A stretch of DNA of 64,000 nt, taken from assembly GCA_020746105.1 (NCBI GenBank), contig CM036629.1, forward strand, positions 4,432,501-4,496,500. Direction: 5' to 3'. A model generated the notes under the pieces. That model worked only from the letters and a program-made list of their open reading frames with translations, was not told the origin of the DNA and made no database searches. Position 1 is the stretch's first letter; every line of letters starts with the position of its first letter. Made by a program: the position numbers and the translations under genes. The stretch comes from Trogon surrucura. Its lineage: Eukaryota; Chordata; Aves; Trogoniformes; Trogonidae. Below, in pieces: positions 13,828-26,900 of the stretch.

Positions 13828-16800
13828 CAGACTACGAATGACTTAGTCCATTTCTGAATTTCACAAATAGGGTTGCAAAATAAGCCGTAAAGATGATTCA
13901 CTAGAAAGCTTAAAAAAAGAAAGTTGACTTTAGAAGGTAGTTGGAAAAGAGCAACAAATTCTTCGGAAAGGAGAAGAAAAAATCTTCATAGAATTAAAAC
14001 ACAGTTGCCATTATAGATACTGGCTTCATACTCCTTCATCTAGCCTGTTCATCTGTTATTATATCTCACTCTGAATTGCAACAGAAAAAAAAAAAAAATC
14101 AAAAGAAGAATTATCCATGTGTGATAAAACCAAGAGTAAAACACAAAAAGGTTAAAATTAGTTAGTAATCATTTAAAGGATCCAAAAGTTAGTTAGAAGG
14201 AAGAAAATTACTATTCCCTGAGTTACAGCTATTTACTCCAACTTACGGATGAGTCATACATAATACGTACAATTTTTCCTTCTGAAAATACTCGGCCAGC
14301 CATCCTAATACATCTCAACAAGCCACAGCTAGTAATATCAAATTTGTCACCAGTCCAGTTTGCAAAATGCCTTTAATAAAGTCTTTCATTAATGGAAGTA
14401 CCAAGGTTGACAGTATGACAGTATTTAGTTTTTAAATTGGCAGGGGTAAGTTATTTTTCTTCCTAAAATGCCATTCATTTGGGTATTGCTTCATATTACA
14501 CTATGCACTTGTTAACAACTGATTTTGCATAATAGGAAGCCAAAGGAATAATTTGGAATGAGGGTATAGTGTTCAGATAACAAATCACATCCAAGGCAGT
14601 ATGAATCAATTCACAGCTATCAAATAAATATCTTAATTGATTTAAAGGAAGCTCTACGGTCATGTTCTCTCCACGGACTTCTATGTTCTGCAGATCTCAT
14701 CTTCTTGCTAGTAATATATTAACACAGCACATGGCTAAGTAATGCTGGAAGGGGCTTTCTGGCTCCTGCTGTTGGCAGCACTCTCCATTCACAGCGTGCT
14801 CAGCAAGACCAGGTACAGAGTCATGCTCTCCGTGTGACTCTTAAAACACAATACTTTGGTAATTTACTGGCAAGGACAGACTTTTTTACCCCTTTACCTT
14901 CATTTGCAACCATTTAAGATGTCAGCTTCTCTGATCAAAGTTAATACAAACGATGTGAGAGTTAAACTGTAGTAGACTTTGCTGAGCAGCTTCAGAGCGT
15001 AAAATCTCTTCTGTTTGGTTCTCTCCTTAAGGTCATTAGCATGATTTGTTACGAAGCAGGAAATTAAGTACTGGATATTTCAATATTGGGCAGAAAGTTT
15101 CATTTCATCCTTGCCATAGAACTGCTTTATCTCCAAAAAACTTGTAACTATAGTAACTAGATTAGAAAGTATACCTCAAATGTTCAAAATTTTTTCTTAT
15201 TAACAACGAACACTGAAAAAAATGGATAAATTCTTATTATTTTCTAGTTTTCCAAGGCATCTGCTTCTCAAGTGTGATTCTTCTGAAATATCTTAAGTAA
15301 ACAGGAATATGTTAACAAGGCTTTCCATTAAATTTCTGTTAGCTTAAAGAGAATAAACATATTCTGCTGGAATTGTTTATGTGACTATAAATATTTTTTG
15401 AAAAGGGGAATTTTGAAGAGAGACCTTTCAGAAAAAGATAAATTTGAAGTGCTGTTTTCACTTAATGGTTTGTTAGGACATCAAATACATATCCTTTAAT
15501 GAAAATTAATATGCTGCAGTTTAATAATTCATGTACTTGCATTGAAAACCCTTTAAATTAATGGAGTGCTGTTCATTTCATTATATTCATTGCTGAGGTA
15601 GGTTGGTATTTTTCCATGAAGGTCAGAAGTGTGCCATTCCCTCACGTAAGCTGTGAATTTGATCAAATGTTGAACTCTGACACATCCAATGGTCCATTTG
15701 GGTCCAAATCTGCAGGGTATTACACAGCTTCAAGAACACTAGAATAGCAGGAAACCTCTAGGTGCCTGTTCATTCAGGATCAGAAGCAGCAGTATTATGC
15801 AACTGTGATCATATATTTATCCAACTTCGTATTCCCTCCTCAGTACTTCTGTCAGAAATTAATTCCTCTTCTCTGGGGGCTAGAGACTTTTCTTCTACTG
15901 TTACGCCAAAATTTATATCCATTAGTTATTACGGGAGGGTATTCCGTTGGCTTAAATCATTACATTCACTCTGGATTTACAGAAAACACTTACTGTGCTA
16001 GACTGAACAAATTCAGCTCATATATATTTCTGGCCAATATTACTGTACTAGTATCATAACTTGATTTTTCTCTAATCCCAACCTTTTTTCTTGCTGGATT
16101 AGAAAGTTTTATTTAAAACTCTCTTTATCGCCTAAGTGCTATTCATTAGTAACACTCTTTTTTTTTTTCCCATACCTTTTTGTGTGCCACTCTTTGTTTG
16201 CTGCTTCTGTTTATATATCCTTATCTGTGGATGTGTCTTTTCCTGCATAGAATGACAGATAAAAGGAGAGCACTCTGCTAAAGTATATCCATCATCAGAC
16301 TTTGATGCAAGAAACCAGAATTCCTTGTACCTGAGTAATACCACCTACTCTCTGAAAAAGGTGATCACCCTGCAGTGCTTCCCAAGAGCAAATCATTCCA
16401 GCATCTGGCACCACTTTTTCAGCTGTCACTGAAATATTCGTGTCTACTAGACAAGTCACAATCCTTACTGAAGACCACCTCCCCTCTTCTGAGCATGCTA
16501 TTTGGAACAGCCTGATCATTACATTTGATGTGGTGACGATCCAAAAACAACCAAATGGATCAAGAAATAATAATAATAAAAAATCCTGTGGATTTTTTCC
16601 TACAGGTCTCAGACCCACTTCTAATTCCATTGTGACGCTCTCCCCACCCTGTCATTTTCTGCCTAATTTTGTGGTAGAACAAATGCACCTCTTAATTCAG
16701 CTTTTATTTCACTATTATTCTTGTCCCTCTGCTGACTTTCACACGTTCTCCTCTAAACTGCAATCCTTCTCTGGATTTTCTTCAGAGGTACGATCATCTC

Positions 16801-18255
16801 TCTTGACACTTCTATCATCTTCTTTTCAAACTTTTGCCTGAAGTTTGGCATTTTTTCCAGCTCCTTCTTTAGTACTTACCACTTCTCCAAAGCATGTAAT
16901 TTTTCCTATATAAATGGTCTCAATCAGATAGCCACTCAAAAATAATAAGCTTCCAGCAGCTTTTCCATCCAGTCATTTTCAGTTTCCTCCTCTCTTAATT
17001 TTTTTTTTCTGTTGCTGCCTTAACAGACAAGCTGTTTTCTTTTTGCCTTAAATTCACAGCTCAGAGGAGGAAAAAAACCACCACTTCATAGATCTTAAAG
17101 ATTTCTATCCTGTTTGCCCCCATTTTTACTCTTGAGCTTTTGTTTAGGTCAGTCTTGCCATCCAATTGTCATTTCACAGCTATATGTACATCAGCCCAAA
17201 CCAGAGTCAGGGGATATCTCTACAGTATCTGATGCAAAATGTCTGAATAAACACCTCCTTCTCCTTCCGAAAGGACAAAACAGCCAACTAACAAAGAAAA
17301 AGAAAAAAATCTCTCACCGCCAATAAAATGTGATACTGCTTCCTCTTCACTTAGCAGTTTCCTATCTTTGTGTTCTGCCCTTCTCTGAGCATAAAAAGTC
17401 CTGCTGATTTTCACTAGGCCACACATTGATTCCAGATCTTACGTATCAACAATTAAAACACTAATTCTTAGGATGGACAGTTCCTTCAAATTAAAGAATA
17501 GAATTGTGGATTCATCATATGTCCATCAACAAAATCCATCCTTTCAGCCTATATCACTTTACAGAAATTCTTCTCTCCTAATGGTGGGAAGAAGAGCTGG
17601 AACTTGTTGGCCACCTCCTCAATTACCTTCCTGCACTCTGAGCTCTGCATTAGTGCAAGGATTAAACTTTTACAAATACCATCATGCAGTTGATCACCAC
17701 AGTTCAAGTATGTCTGGAGATTTTGATCAAACAGAGGCATAGAACCACCTCCCTGAAGTCAGTCTTAGAAAAATTTTCCATAGCGTAGTGAGAATTATGG
17801 TGATAGTTTATTCACTGCATCCCACTGTTTTGGACTTGATTTGGCTTGATGTGGACAAATAAACCCGAAAAGTAACATATGGAGAGAGACTAAAAATTAA
17901 ATACCATATCCCTGTGCTATATCAGCAAGAGCTAAACAAAACAGTCAACAGTTGTAGCCTGGGCCATCTGGTCACAAAGGCCTATATTAGCAGGGTTGTA
18001 TTAAAATATTTCAATCTCACTATCTTCCCTCAGGAATGAAGGATAATATGCAGAAGCTTAAATTCTGCTAAAAGGTGAGATTCCTCTACCTACAGGCACA
18101 GCGCATCTGTGATAGCTATTTAATTAAGAGATACCCTAATGAAGGGTGTGCAAACGGCACGGCAGTAATCTAATTCCTAAGTGGGTATGCTGGAAAGCCA
18201 GTAACAGCACAGAGAACAAGGAAATACATGTGTGCAGAGGCTGTTAAGCTAAATG

Positions 18256-18430
18256 CTAATTTGAATTTTTGTAATTAATTAAAACAAACCATTTCTTCCA
18301 TTTGTCCAGTGCCGTGTCCTCTTCCTGATTTCTATTACCAAAGCTTAATGAATGAAGTGCCCTAAAATCCCCATTTTTGATGCTATTGTCTCCTAATTAT
18401 AAAATAAAACGTAATTAATTTTTCTCCCCC
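18256..18430. promoter_or_regulatory. Candidate homeodomain-rich noncoding element
   Basis: GTAATTAATT occurs twice (18271-18280 and 18411-18420). Other TAATTA-type or octamer-like AT motifs lie nearby (GCTAATTTGAAT, CCTAATTAT, TTTAATTAAG at about 18119). The lack of simple-repeat character and the mixed base composition between them suggest an enhancer-type element, but there is no direct proof. Confidence 0.2.
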
Positions 18431-20757
18431 TGCTTTTGCGCATCTGTGCCACTCCCAGCTAAGTGCTAACAGACAGTTCAACTGTTGATGGCTGCTGCAA
18501 TCACTTCCAAACAACCTTGTGCATTTCCAGGCAACATAGCACGGTTCGGAAAGCGAGTTAGGACAGGTGAATAAACTACACTGGTAATTTGCTGAAGGAG
18601 GTGAAAGAAACAGAAAATAATGCACTCGGGTGCAACTGAAAGCCTAACTTTTTGTATGAGCATCCAAACTGGACCACATGACAGTATCAGATAGAACTAG
18701 TCATATCTGCAATCCTCACTGTCCTATATTTCATTCAGTCAGAGAAACTTCACATTCCTGATGAGCAGAAAGTGTGACACTACAGTAATAAAGATGAAAG
18801 CAAAACAGAAGTTGGAATGCTTTGTCACACAGGAAAATATGTGGGTTTTCCCTCCTCAAACACATACATTATTGTATTGCAATTCCTTGTTTCTAAATTG
18901 TTTTATTACTATATTTGTTGCTACATCTGAATCAAACTGCTCCACAATTCAATCTCACAGAGATTTGACCAGGGGTGCCCAGAGGAGCTCAGAGGACACA
19001 GCTCACGGTGCTGAGCAGACAGGGCGAGTCCTTGCGAGCCACTATGGCGTGAGACAAACTCTTCTGTTCCCACCACAGCAAACCTACATGGGTCGTCAGC
19101 CTGGAGGTTACATAGCCTGTAGCCTACACAGGTCCTCAGCTCCTGGCAGCTACCTGACTAAAGTTTGATCCAGAATCCACTTCCCTTTCTTCTTCCCTCC
19201 TTTTTAAAATTCTATTGTAAGGTGCAAATTATCCATTCTCTGTATTTTCTCTCTCCCTCACAACACTACAGAAATCACTGCTATTAAAAATACACCTGCA
19301 ATGTCCCTTCACAGTGATTAAAACAGACCAGAGATGGCAAAGTTTCGGCTCAAGAGAAATTCATACACCTCAGAAGCTGTAATTCATCAGTCCACGCAAT
19401 CTTCTTTGAGACTTCTAAAGATAAGCCCCTAGATTTGGTGGAAGAATGAATAAATGTCTTTCTCATGCCTCACAGAAGCGGACAACTAAATGATTTTTTG
19501 CAATTTCATGAAGCTATGTGCAATTCACAATAAACATCTGAAGTTAAAGTGCAGGATTTCAAACAAGTGCACGAACTGGGTGTCTAAGGCTCTTTAGATT
19601 AGTACAGACTATTCTACCTCTGAAGCCTTCATGGCCTATCTTATGAAGATCTGTGACACGTCAAAAAGACCTAGAAGAACTGTTTTTATTTTCAGCATTG
19701 ACTCTACTGAATTTTTTAGTTCGAGAACAAAAGACTCTCTTCCCTACCATCAGTATGTCTGAGGCGCCAAACTCTTTTACTTATGCTTTCGTAAGCACTC
19801 AGTTGCAAATTACTGCAGTTGACCTAGAATATTTCATTCTATTATTTTAAATACCTCTAAAAATTTTATTTCACTTGACACATATACACTATATGTTACT
19901 ACTTGCAATAGACTATGGCCAAGATACTAATGTCTAGATATGAGAAATAAACAAAAAATATATATTTGAAAACTTTTAAAACTGACAGCAGTTCAAAGCA
20001 TTTCAAGGTGCTGGTCATTTGTAGTTTCTGTAACTTAAACATTAGTTGAGGATAGGTGTATCCTGGGGCCTTTGAAAAACAGACTGTCAGATGCCTTTAC
20101 ACTTCTGTGCTTGTACATCATTTAAAGTATTTGTGATCCCTGACTAGCATTTCAGGAATGATAACAAATCAAGATTACAAGATGCCAGGACAACTTGCAT
20201 GCATAAATACGACCTCATTCATTTCATTCCGCTTAAGGAGCCTCAGGTACCAGGACTAAACACCCAATAAAAATACTTAATGAGAGCACTTCTAGAAAGA
20301 AACTTGGACTACTTCAGATCCAAATATTCAGTGTTCACAAGCAGTAGGGGTAGAAGGGGGCAGGGAGAAGTAAATCAATAATAAAACAAAGAAAGAAAGA
20401 CTGCGTATAAGTAACCTCCTTAATTCCCTCACTGCTCTAAAATTGCACAACAGAAGTGTTAAACTGCTTATCACTAGCATATTAACCACCAATATTTGCT
20501 TCAGTTATTAAACACTGAAATGTGAAGAGAGAAGTTCAGATATGGCTTTAGAAATTTCAAGACACATTAAAAAATACTTCAGAAAGATAGAAAAACTTAG
20601 GGAACTTTATGATATCAGTATAAATTATTGATGAGAAATGGGGAGAAAATGAAAACTTCATCAATTATTCTTTCTTCTTACTGATAGAAAAACAAACTTT
20701 CCTGATTATTAAAGTAACTGATTAGGTGCCAGTTGGCTAAATTACACATTGATCTAG

Positions 20758-20822
20758 AGTAAAATTCTGCCCCCGAGCCGTGCATTTAGCTCCAGTGATT
20801 ATATCGGTGGGAATTAGGAATA
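20758..20822. repeat. Possible relic of a sauropsid interspersed repeat
   Basis: AGTAAAATTCTGCCCCCGAG, then CATTTAGCTCCAGTGATTAT and CGGTGGGAATTAGG, resemble a turtle/sauropsid repeat with blocks agattctgccc, actccattgacttcagtgggaatt. The match is patchy and judged from memory. Confidence 0.33.
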
Positions 20823-21597
20823 GACTCCACGGCTGTAAAGGCTGTCATGTCAGTAACGCATGCATGAAAGTCAGGGTGATGCATAGGAGTCCCTGTTTCA
20901 AAACTGCCAACATGCAAAATATATTCATGTATTTATAAGTCCGGATGCCTAATTGACCATTTGAACAATTACTGTTATTTTAGTTTTAATGACTTTGCAT
21001 ATACAAGCTGTTTATCTGAAGTTCTGGAAAAGCGGCTGTCAGACAACTCGTCTATCTGGTTGTCTGCACACATGAGAAGAACTTTCCACTTTGTCAGACC
21101 TTTGCAAATAACAGAAGATAAAACTGCAAACATCTGCAAAGACTTATTTTGTCTTTGGACACCAGAAATTAACTATGGAATGAACAAAAGATGGTTTTTA
21201 CATATAATACCTTATGAATTCCTTCTAGGTCTTCAAAACAGGAACAAGATAATCCACACTACACAGTAGGATATTCTTCAGAACATTCCTGGCATAGGTT
21301 TCAGCCCCAGTCTAACACACAGATACACAGGTAGGCAGCAATCTCTACCACAGAGAGCAGCTCTATGAAAACGTACATCTCTGGTTCACGTTTTTTACCA
21401 GAATGCCATGATGTTCAAGTGTCCTATGAATAAAAAGCCATTTTCATCTCTCTACACAACATAGAAAAAACCCGATCCTGTCTGTTCAGTTTTACGCTCC
21501 TTAATTTTTCTGGGATATTACTACCAACATGATAGGTATTACAAAATGTTAAGAAAAGTAGATCAATTAATATCAAAATTTGATTGAGTTCTTTGTT

Positions 21598-21604
21598 GAC
21601 TTAC
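21598..21604 (-). other. Splice donor of the cleavage-site exon
   Basis: The minus strand reads GGTAAG then GTAAGTC. The consensus GTAAGT is chosen because it keeps the full VGK ending seen in other T-cadherins. A second GTAAG lies five bases upstream inside the exon. Using it would shift the frame. Confidence 0.85.
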
Positions 21605-21721
21605 CTTACCAACAGATCTGGGGAATGGCGGTCTTTGATTTTCAGGAATTAATATTGGAGTTGCCAAAATAGCCCTTTTTTGTCTCGGAATTCCAAGGGT
21701 GCTTTCTATCTTAAAGATTTC
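21605..21721 (-). CDS. CDH13: T-cadherin cleavage-site exon: end of prodomain and start of mature protein (probably exon 4)
   Basis: This 117-bp exon encodes 39 whole codons. It starts [16 protein letters not shown] and continues [14 protein letters not shown], then PPFPRSVGK. The RQKR motif (21674-21685) is the furin-type site that releases the prodomain. The mature protein would begin AILATPIL, matching human SIVVSPIL and the shared ILIPENQR stretch. The second mature residue is Ile, not the conserved Trp2 that classical cadherins use for strand swapping. This fits the known T-cadherin feature of dimerising through an X-shaped interface (family knowledge). The exon starts in phase 0, matching the phase 0 end of the exon at 51626. 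Acceptor TTTTTTGTAG and donor GTAAGTC bracket it. The next exon, which should carry most of EC1, was not found in the window. Confidence 0.96.
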
Positions 21722-21738
21722 CTACAAAAAACCACAAC
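21722..21738 (-). other. Splice acceptor of the cleavage-site exon
   Basis: The minus strand reads GTGGTTTTTTGTAG before GAAATC. A short T run precedes the AG. The peptide alignment to T-cadherin starts exactly at the GAA codon, which fixes the boundary. Confidence 0.85.
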
Positions 21739-22012
21739 ATACTAATTACAAAGAGTTTCAAAATAATTCTCAGTTCTTATTTGCTTTCCCTGTAAAGGAA
21801 ACCTTTAGGCAAAATTAACATGAGCTACCAGACTCTAAGTTTTGTATTATATGTCTTCCAGCAATTACTGACAACATATCAAACTATTTATTTAAATAAT
21901 CTGTCATGTTACCGCACTTATTATAGTGACAGCAGATAGGCTGAATTCATTTTGTATTCCTGTAGACTAGTTTTAAATCTAAGCAAATGTGTCTACCATC
22001 ATAACCTGACAA

Positions 22013-22046
22013 CTACTTAAATTATAAACCTACTTAAATTATAAAC
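22013..22046. repeat. Perfect 17-bp tandem duplication
   Basis: CTACTTAAATTATAAAC occurs twice in direct succession with no differences (22013-22029 and 22030-22046), followed by a partial third start CTTAAATT. It lies about 300 bp from the cleavage-site exon on the intron side of its acceptor. A recent slippage event is the likely cause. Confidence 0.9.
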
Positions 22047-23794
22047 CTTAAATTAAAAATCTCAAATACCTGTACAAGACGCGTAAAAAGTCACACTTTA
22101 AAGGTTTTACACAATTCTCACATCTCAGGTTGTATCTATATTTGATCATTTCTCAAGTCCAGGCTTTTAATCAATCACAATTTATAGAGGAATTTGCTGA
22201 GACCATCCCCAGACAATGAATTCTCAATAAACTCCAAAAGCTTATAACTTAAAAACAGACATGAAGCGCCAGGTATAACTTAGAACATCAATTAGTAGAG
22301 TGTGGATTTTTGTGTTGGGTGTTTGGGCTTAGTTTTTGTTTGTGTTTTTTACATAGAGACACAAGTATTCCTTCCCCTGTTGCATTTTCTGGAGTATTTA
22401 GTTTGAGCTGATCTTCAGACAAATCAGCACCTTACGAGCTACAGAAACTCTTCACAGTGGCATCTGGCCCCTAGAAAACTCTGTCCATCATACCTCTGCC
22501 TTCCCTCCCCGCCTGCTCTCTGATCCTCTCTGCACAAACTGCAGTTTTCCAGAAGCCACCTTCCTTTTGCTTCCTCCTACAGTCTCTGCAACCCTCTTCT
22601 CTAAGCACAGTTACTACTAAGGTCAAAACAGCTTCTCCCCATCTCTCAAAGCTCTCGTCTTGATCTACCTCCCTTTTAGGAAAACAAATAAACAACCAAA
22701 AACACTGCCAAATACCCCTACACCCAACAAACTAAAATATGGGCAAATTTGCACTGTGTTGGGAACTGTGAAATCAAACAAGATTTACATCAGTACTATT
22801 CATTCAGGTTGTTATGACACTTTCATAAAAGAAACCATAGGCTGAATTAAATGCCTAATTCAAATAAGGTAGTTACATCCTACAGATACGGTTTTTCTCT
22901 TCTCCAAAACCCTAAGTTTCTCAGTTCTGGAATTCATGTTGTTCTAATAGGTGCTGCTTTATTAAATAAGAAGAGCTCCATCTCTAGGTTATATTTTTAT
23001 AAAACTGCAAAGCTGAATGAGTTTTTTTGATGGCATGATCTGGATATCAGTCTGTCAAGAACTTCCCAAGTGGCTCCTGCAGCCATCTGTGTAGGCGTCT
23101 CACATCTAATGGGTCTATCATCACCAAAACACAGCTCCGTCTCTACTAGCGTTACCATCACTTTTCAACTTTGACAACAAACTGCAGCAAGAGAAACTCA
23201 GGTCAACATAAGCTTTAGTCATGATAAAGTCAAAGAGCAGTGGGAACCATGCAGGCAATTTTGCCAACTTTCATAACTTTCAGAGGCTCACCCTGATACA
23301 AATTTCCCATCTCTCCCAAAGACTTTGCCATTTCTCTCTAATTTTTCAGTCCGCCAGCCACTTGCGTCACTATTTCTGTCTTTCAGTTCCTTACCCAAAG
23401 GAGTTTTCCTTAATAAAAATTCATGAGGAAGTTCAAGATAAAAACATCTGAAGTATCAAATAAAAAGGATAAAAAGGAAAGACCTGAATTCTGTCCAAAG
23501 GCAAATGCACAAAGCAGTAAACTTTCAAAATCACACTGTAAACACAGCAGACAGTTTGGCTAGCATTTGTATATGAAATTTCTAAGGAGAGTAAAAGTGA
23601 CTACCAGTATGTCTAAAAGGACATAACTATTCTTTAGCTCAGCAGTAGCTGTGCTCAACCGATCACAGTTTTCACTCATTCTAACTCCTACCTTCACAGT
23701 TGCTTTTCAGCTCATCAAAATGTAAGGAAGAACTCTCAGATGCATGCTCTTTGGAAATAAGCAAGACTTTTGTTCAGATTTGCATCTCTTTGTG

Positions 23795-23912
23795 TCACAG
23801 AATGGCTTGGGTTGGAAAGGCCCTTACCCAGCCCACCCCCCTGCAATGAGCAGGGACAGCTTCAACTACATCAGTTTGCCTAGAGCCCCATTCAATCTGA
23901 CCTTAAATGTTT
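23795..23912 (-). mobile_element. CR1 LINE 3'-end fragment, antisense
   Basis: The plus strand reads TCACAGAATGGCTTGGGTTG then GAAAGG, followed by CCCACCCCCCTGCAATGAGC and AGGGACAGCTTCAACTA, then GAGCCCCATTCAATCTGACC. This is the well-known reverse complement of the avian CR1 3' end, so the element lies on the minus strand with its tail at the left. About 120 bp remain. It is severely 5'-truncated, as is usual for bird CR1. Confidence 0.9.
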
Positions 23913-26900
23913 CATGTTTCTTTCTATGCTAGTTTGAGGAGTAAAATGAATTGTCAGGTTGTTCAATATCTAGATCTCTCAATTTTGGTCATCATAGATC
24001 CATAAGCGATGAATTATCACTTTCTCACGGCAGGTTATCCTTACATTTTCCCACAAGGTCCACAAACAGAAGAAAAATCTAAATTATATTCGATGAATCA
24101 ACACTGCAGTCATTAATACAAAGAAGAGAAAATTTAAAGGAAAACAGCAGGGTGGCAAGACTTAAAGCCTTCAAGTCCAGATTTCTGAGCAGCACTTTGG
24201 AATAAAAAAAAAAGGAAAAAACAGTATTATTTATTTGGGTTTTGTTTCTGAGGACAATTATACTGTTGCATGGCGAAGGAAGCTTCTGCAGATTGGGCAC
24301 ACAAATGTAAGCACTTCTCTGTGTATGGTTCACACTGCTTATTCTTTAGATCTCACTCCTGTTTGTAAATAGTGATTTCCTCTCTTCCTCATCACCCTCT
24401 GGTATCTAACAGCAATATGACTGGTTAAATGAGTAACCAAAAGCATCACCATGGAATGCAAATAAACAGAAAGAAAGGAAAAAAGTATTTCACCAACATG
24501 TTTGATAATACGTGGTCATCATAATTATTCCCCCATTTGTAAAGAAGAAGAAAAAAGAAAAAAAGTTTTGCTTAATGCCAAGCAGCTGCAACTGATGGTT
24601 TGATCCTCAACGAGTATATAAGATAGAAGCCAAGGAATTTGATATTATACATGTACTTAGCATCTGGTTCAACAGTTAAAACACTGAAAAGATTCTCATG
24701 CATGGGTAGATACTTTGCACCTATAATAATTTCTACTGAATTCACTATCATTTCAATGTCCATTATTTCATAACCAGTATTTTACATCTTATTTTTGACT
24801 TCATTACATTCCCTTTCTAGATGTGGTACAGCAATGCTTCAGCTCCCAATACGTTGATTCAGTGGTGACAAGCATCCAGCAAAGCAACAAACAGAGACTT
24901 CTTACTTTTTCCAGTGTTTGGTTTAAGCTTTTCCTGAAAGATGGCACTCTGTCCAAGTTGCAGCTTCCATAGTTGCCTTAAGAACTCTCTGCCTTGTTTC
25001 TCCTTCTTTTGACCAGCAGTTCTAGGGAGCATTGCGGTACTTAAATATTTGAACGGATGGCCTAGTCACTATCCAGTAGCAGGCACCATTACTCTTGGCA
25101 AATTTCATTAGAACTTGTCATGGGAATAAGTTGGCTGAAGGCTGATATGGATTTGTCACAATAAGGGTTGGAAATATCACTGGAGTGCAATCTGTATTCC
25201 ACTATGGCAACCAGAAAGGTGGTTGAGTTTCTTGCCATTTACTTGCTTTTATATACTAAGCGTGATGGTATAAAATGGGTAAGTCCCAAATCAAAAAAAA
25301 ATTAATACAAGTAATTGGATGCTTGTTGCAAGCAAAATTCCTCTGAGATTGCAAATGGAATGTGGTATTCCATGGTATGTTGTCCTTCCTACAAAATAAG
25401 ATCAGTAAAAAGACTAAAAAACTAAAACTGCATGCAGATCAACTTAAGAAATAATTCTCATATAATTCTCAGCTGAAATTTTACAATTGTGCTGTAATAC
25501 TTTGTTGGTTTATGTATGTTATTTCTGTCATCAGAGCATTTTTATCAGAAGTATTAATAGTTAATGATTTCTAAAACATATGTCAAAACAGGAAATTACT
25601 TTCCCTTGTGGTAAATAATACAAAAAATATAGGAAATGTGCTGAAACTATGCCTGTAAGCTAAAGAACAATTGTTTAAATAAATAACTCAATTAATAAAG
25701 TTCAGAATTGTAAAGCTCAATGGCATACACACAACATCTGCTCAAAGGTAGTCTGCCCTTAATATCTGTAAATGTCACCCTAAAAATCACGTTATATACT
25801 TTAGAAGAACAAATCTAGCATGCTAACATGAATCACGTATCCAGGCTTCCAGGCTTGTGAAGCATGGTGAGATATAACATCGGGATAACGAGTAATGGAA
25901 ATTGCTGGTGGAACTTGATTTAATTACATTGGGTGTTTCCACTATTATAATTGTTACATAAATAGAGAGGCAGATCTTTACACTGCCTGACTGATATACC
26001 CATTAACTTCATAGACACTTCGCAGTCTCGGTCTACAGCTTTGCTACCATGCCATTCAGCTAGCTGTGTTATACGTATTTTTATAGAATGGAGGTTTCTT
26101 TTGTCTTTAAAGGAGTCGAGAACATATTACAAAAAAAATTATTCTTGTTCAAATCATCCTGTCATGTGTAAATCATAACTATTTTAATGGTAATTTATTC
26201 TATAATATTTTTGTAATGCGCAAGTAACAAAATGTCAACTATTGTGGAGACAAAACTGCACATTTCCTTAGTGAAATGATACATTCCATTATCACCCCGC
26301 ACCTGTGCAATATTTTTTTGTGATGGAAAAGTCCTGGGGATTTAAATTAACATTTCAAACTCTTCTTGTCATTATTTAGTGAGTGCTATTTTCATTTTGA
26401 ACCATTTGTGAATCATCACCCCTCTTTCAGGAAATCTCTTATTGGTTCCACACAGCTCATGAAACATAACGAGGTATCCCTCTTACACAAACAACTAAAT
26501 ATGCTCTGCCTGCCTGCATCTGCCAAACAGCATTTCAAATACAGACTTAAGAAAAACAGACAACAGCTGACCTTAAGCCTCTGTCTTTACCAGGATACAC
26601 TAACAACACACCACTTATCACCATTAAAAATACTCTTCTCCATATCTCTACTGTGCTTACACTGGTTGCAAAGCAAACAAAACTAGACTGCTTTTACAGC
26701 ATGCCAGAAAACATTCAAAATTGTTAAAGATATCCCAAAACCTACAGTGCCTTAAGGAAACATAGCTTAAATAAGGAAAGCACCTGCTGATGCAATCGCC
26801 AAGGCATACAAGCTTTAAGAAAAATGTCCTGTAATGACAATTTACCTTGAAAACAGTAAGGTTTGGCTTTTTCTTTTTTCTTTTTTTTTTTCGTTTAATG

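Larger units (their letters stand above)
1..21604 (-). other. Downstream intron, partial (probably intron 4)
   Basis: It starts at the donor at 21598-21604 and runs off the left end of the window. It holds a decayed CR1-like reverse-transcriptase fragment (9090-9840), a CR1 3' fragment (13640-13827), a possible CR1 tail (6541-6716), an AAAT microsatellite (5452-5484), and a sauropsid repeat relic (20758-20822). The region 15700-17800 is rich in pyrimidines and short open frames but matches nothing I know. The next CDH13 exon, which would begin EC1 after VGK, was looked for and not seen. Confidence 0.85.

Noticed and set aside
13553..13901. Minus-strand open frames of 91 and 81 codons
   Set aside because: They are antisense readings through a CR1 3'-end fragment.
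16440..16841. 133-codon open frame, with an antisense 111-codon frame overlapping it
   Set aside because: Low-complexity Ser/Phe/Leu-rich peptide produced by pyrimidine-rich DNA; no domain recognised. Kept only as a region worth a copy-number check.
1..21600. Search for the next CDH13 exon (start of EC1, KGVDQ and IFRIN region)
   Set aside because: No such peptide was seen on the minus strand; presumed to lie left of the window.
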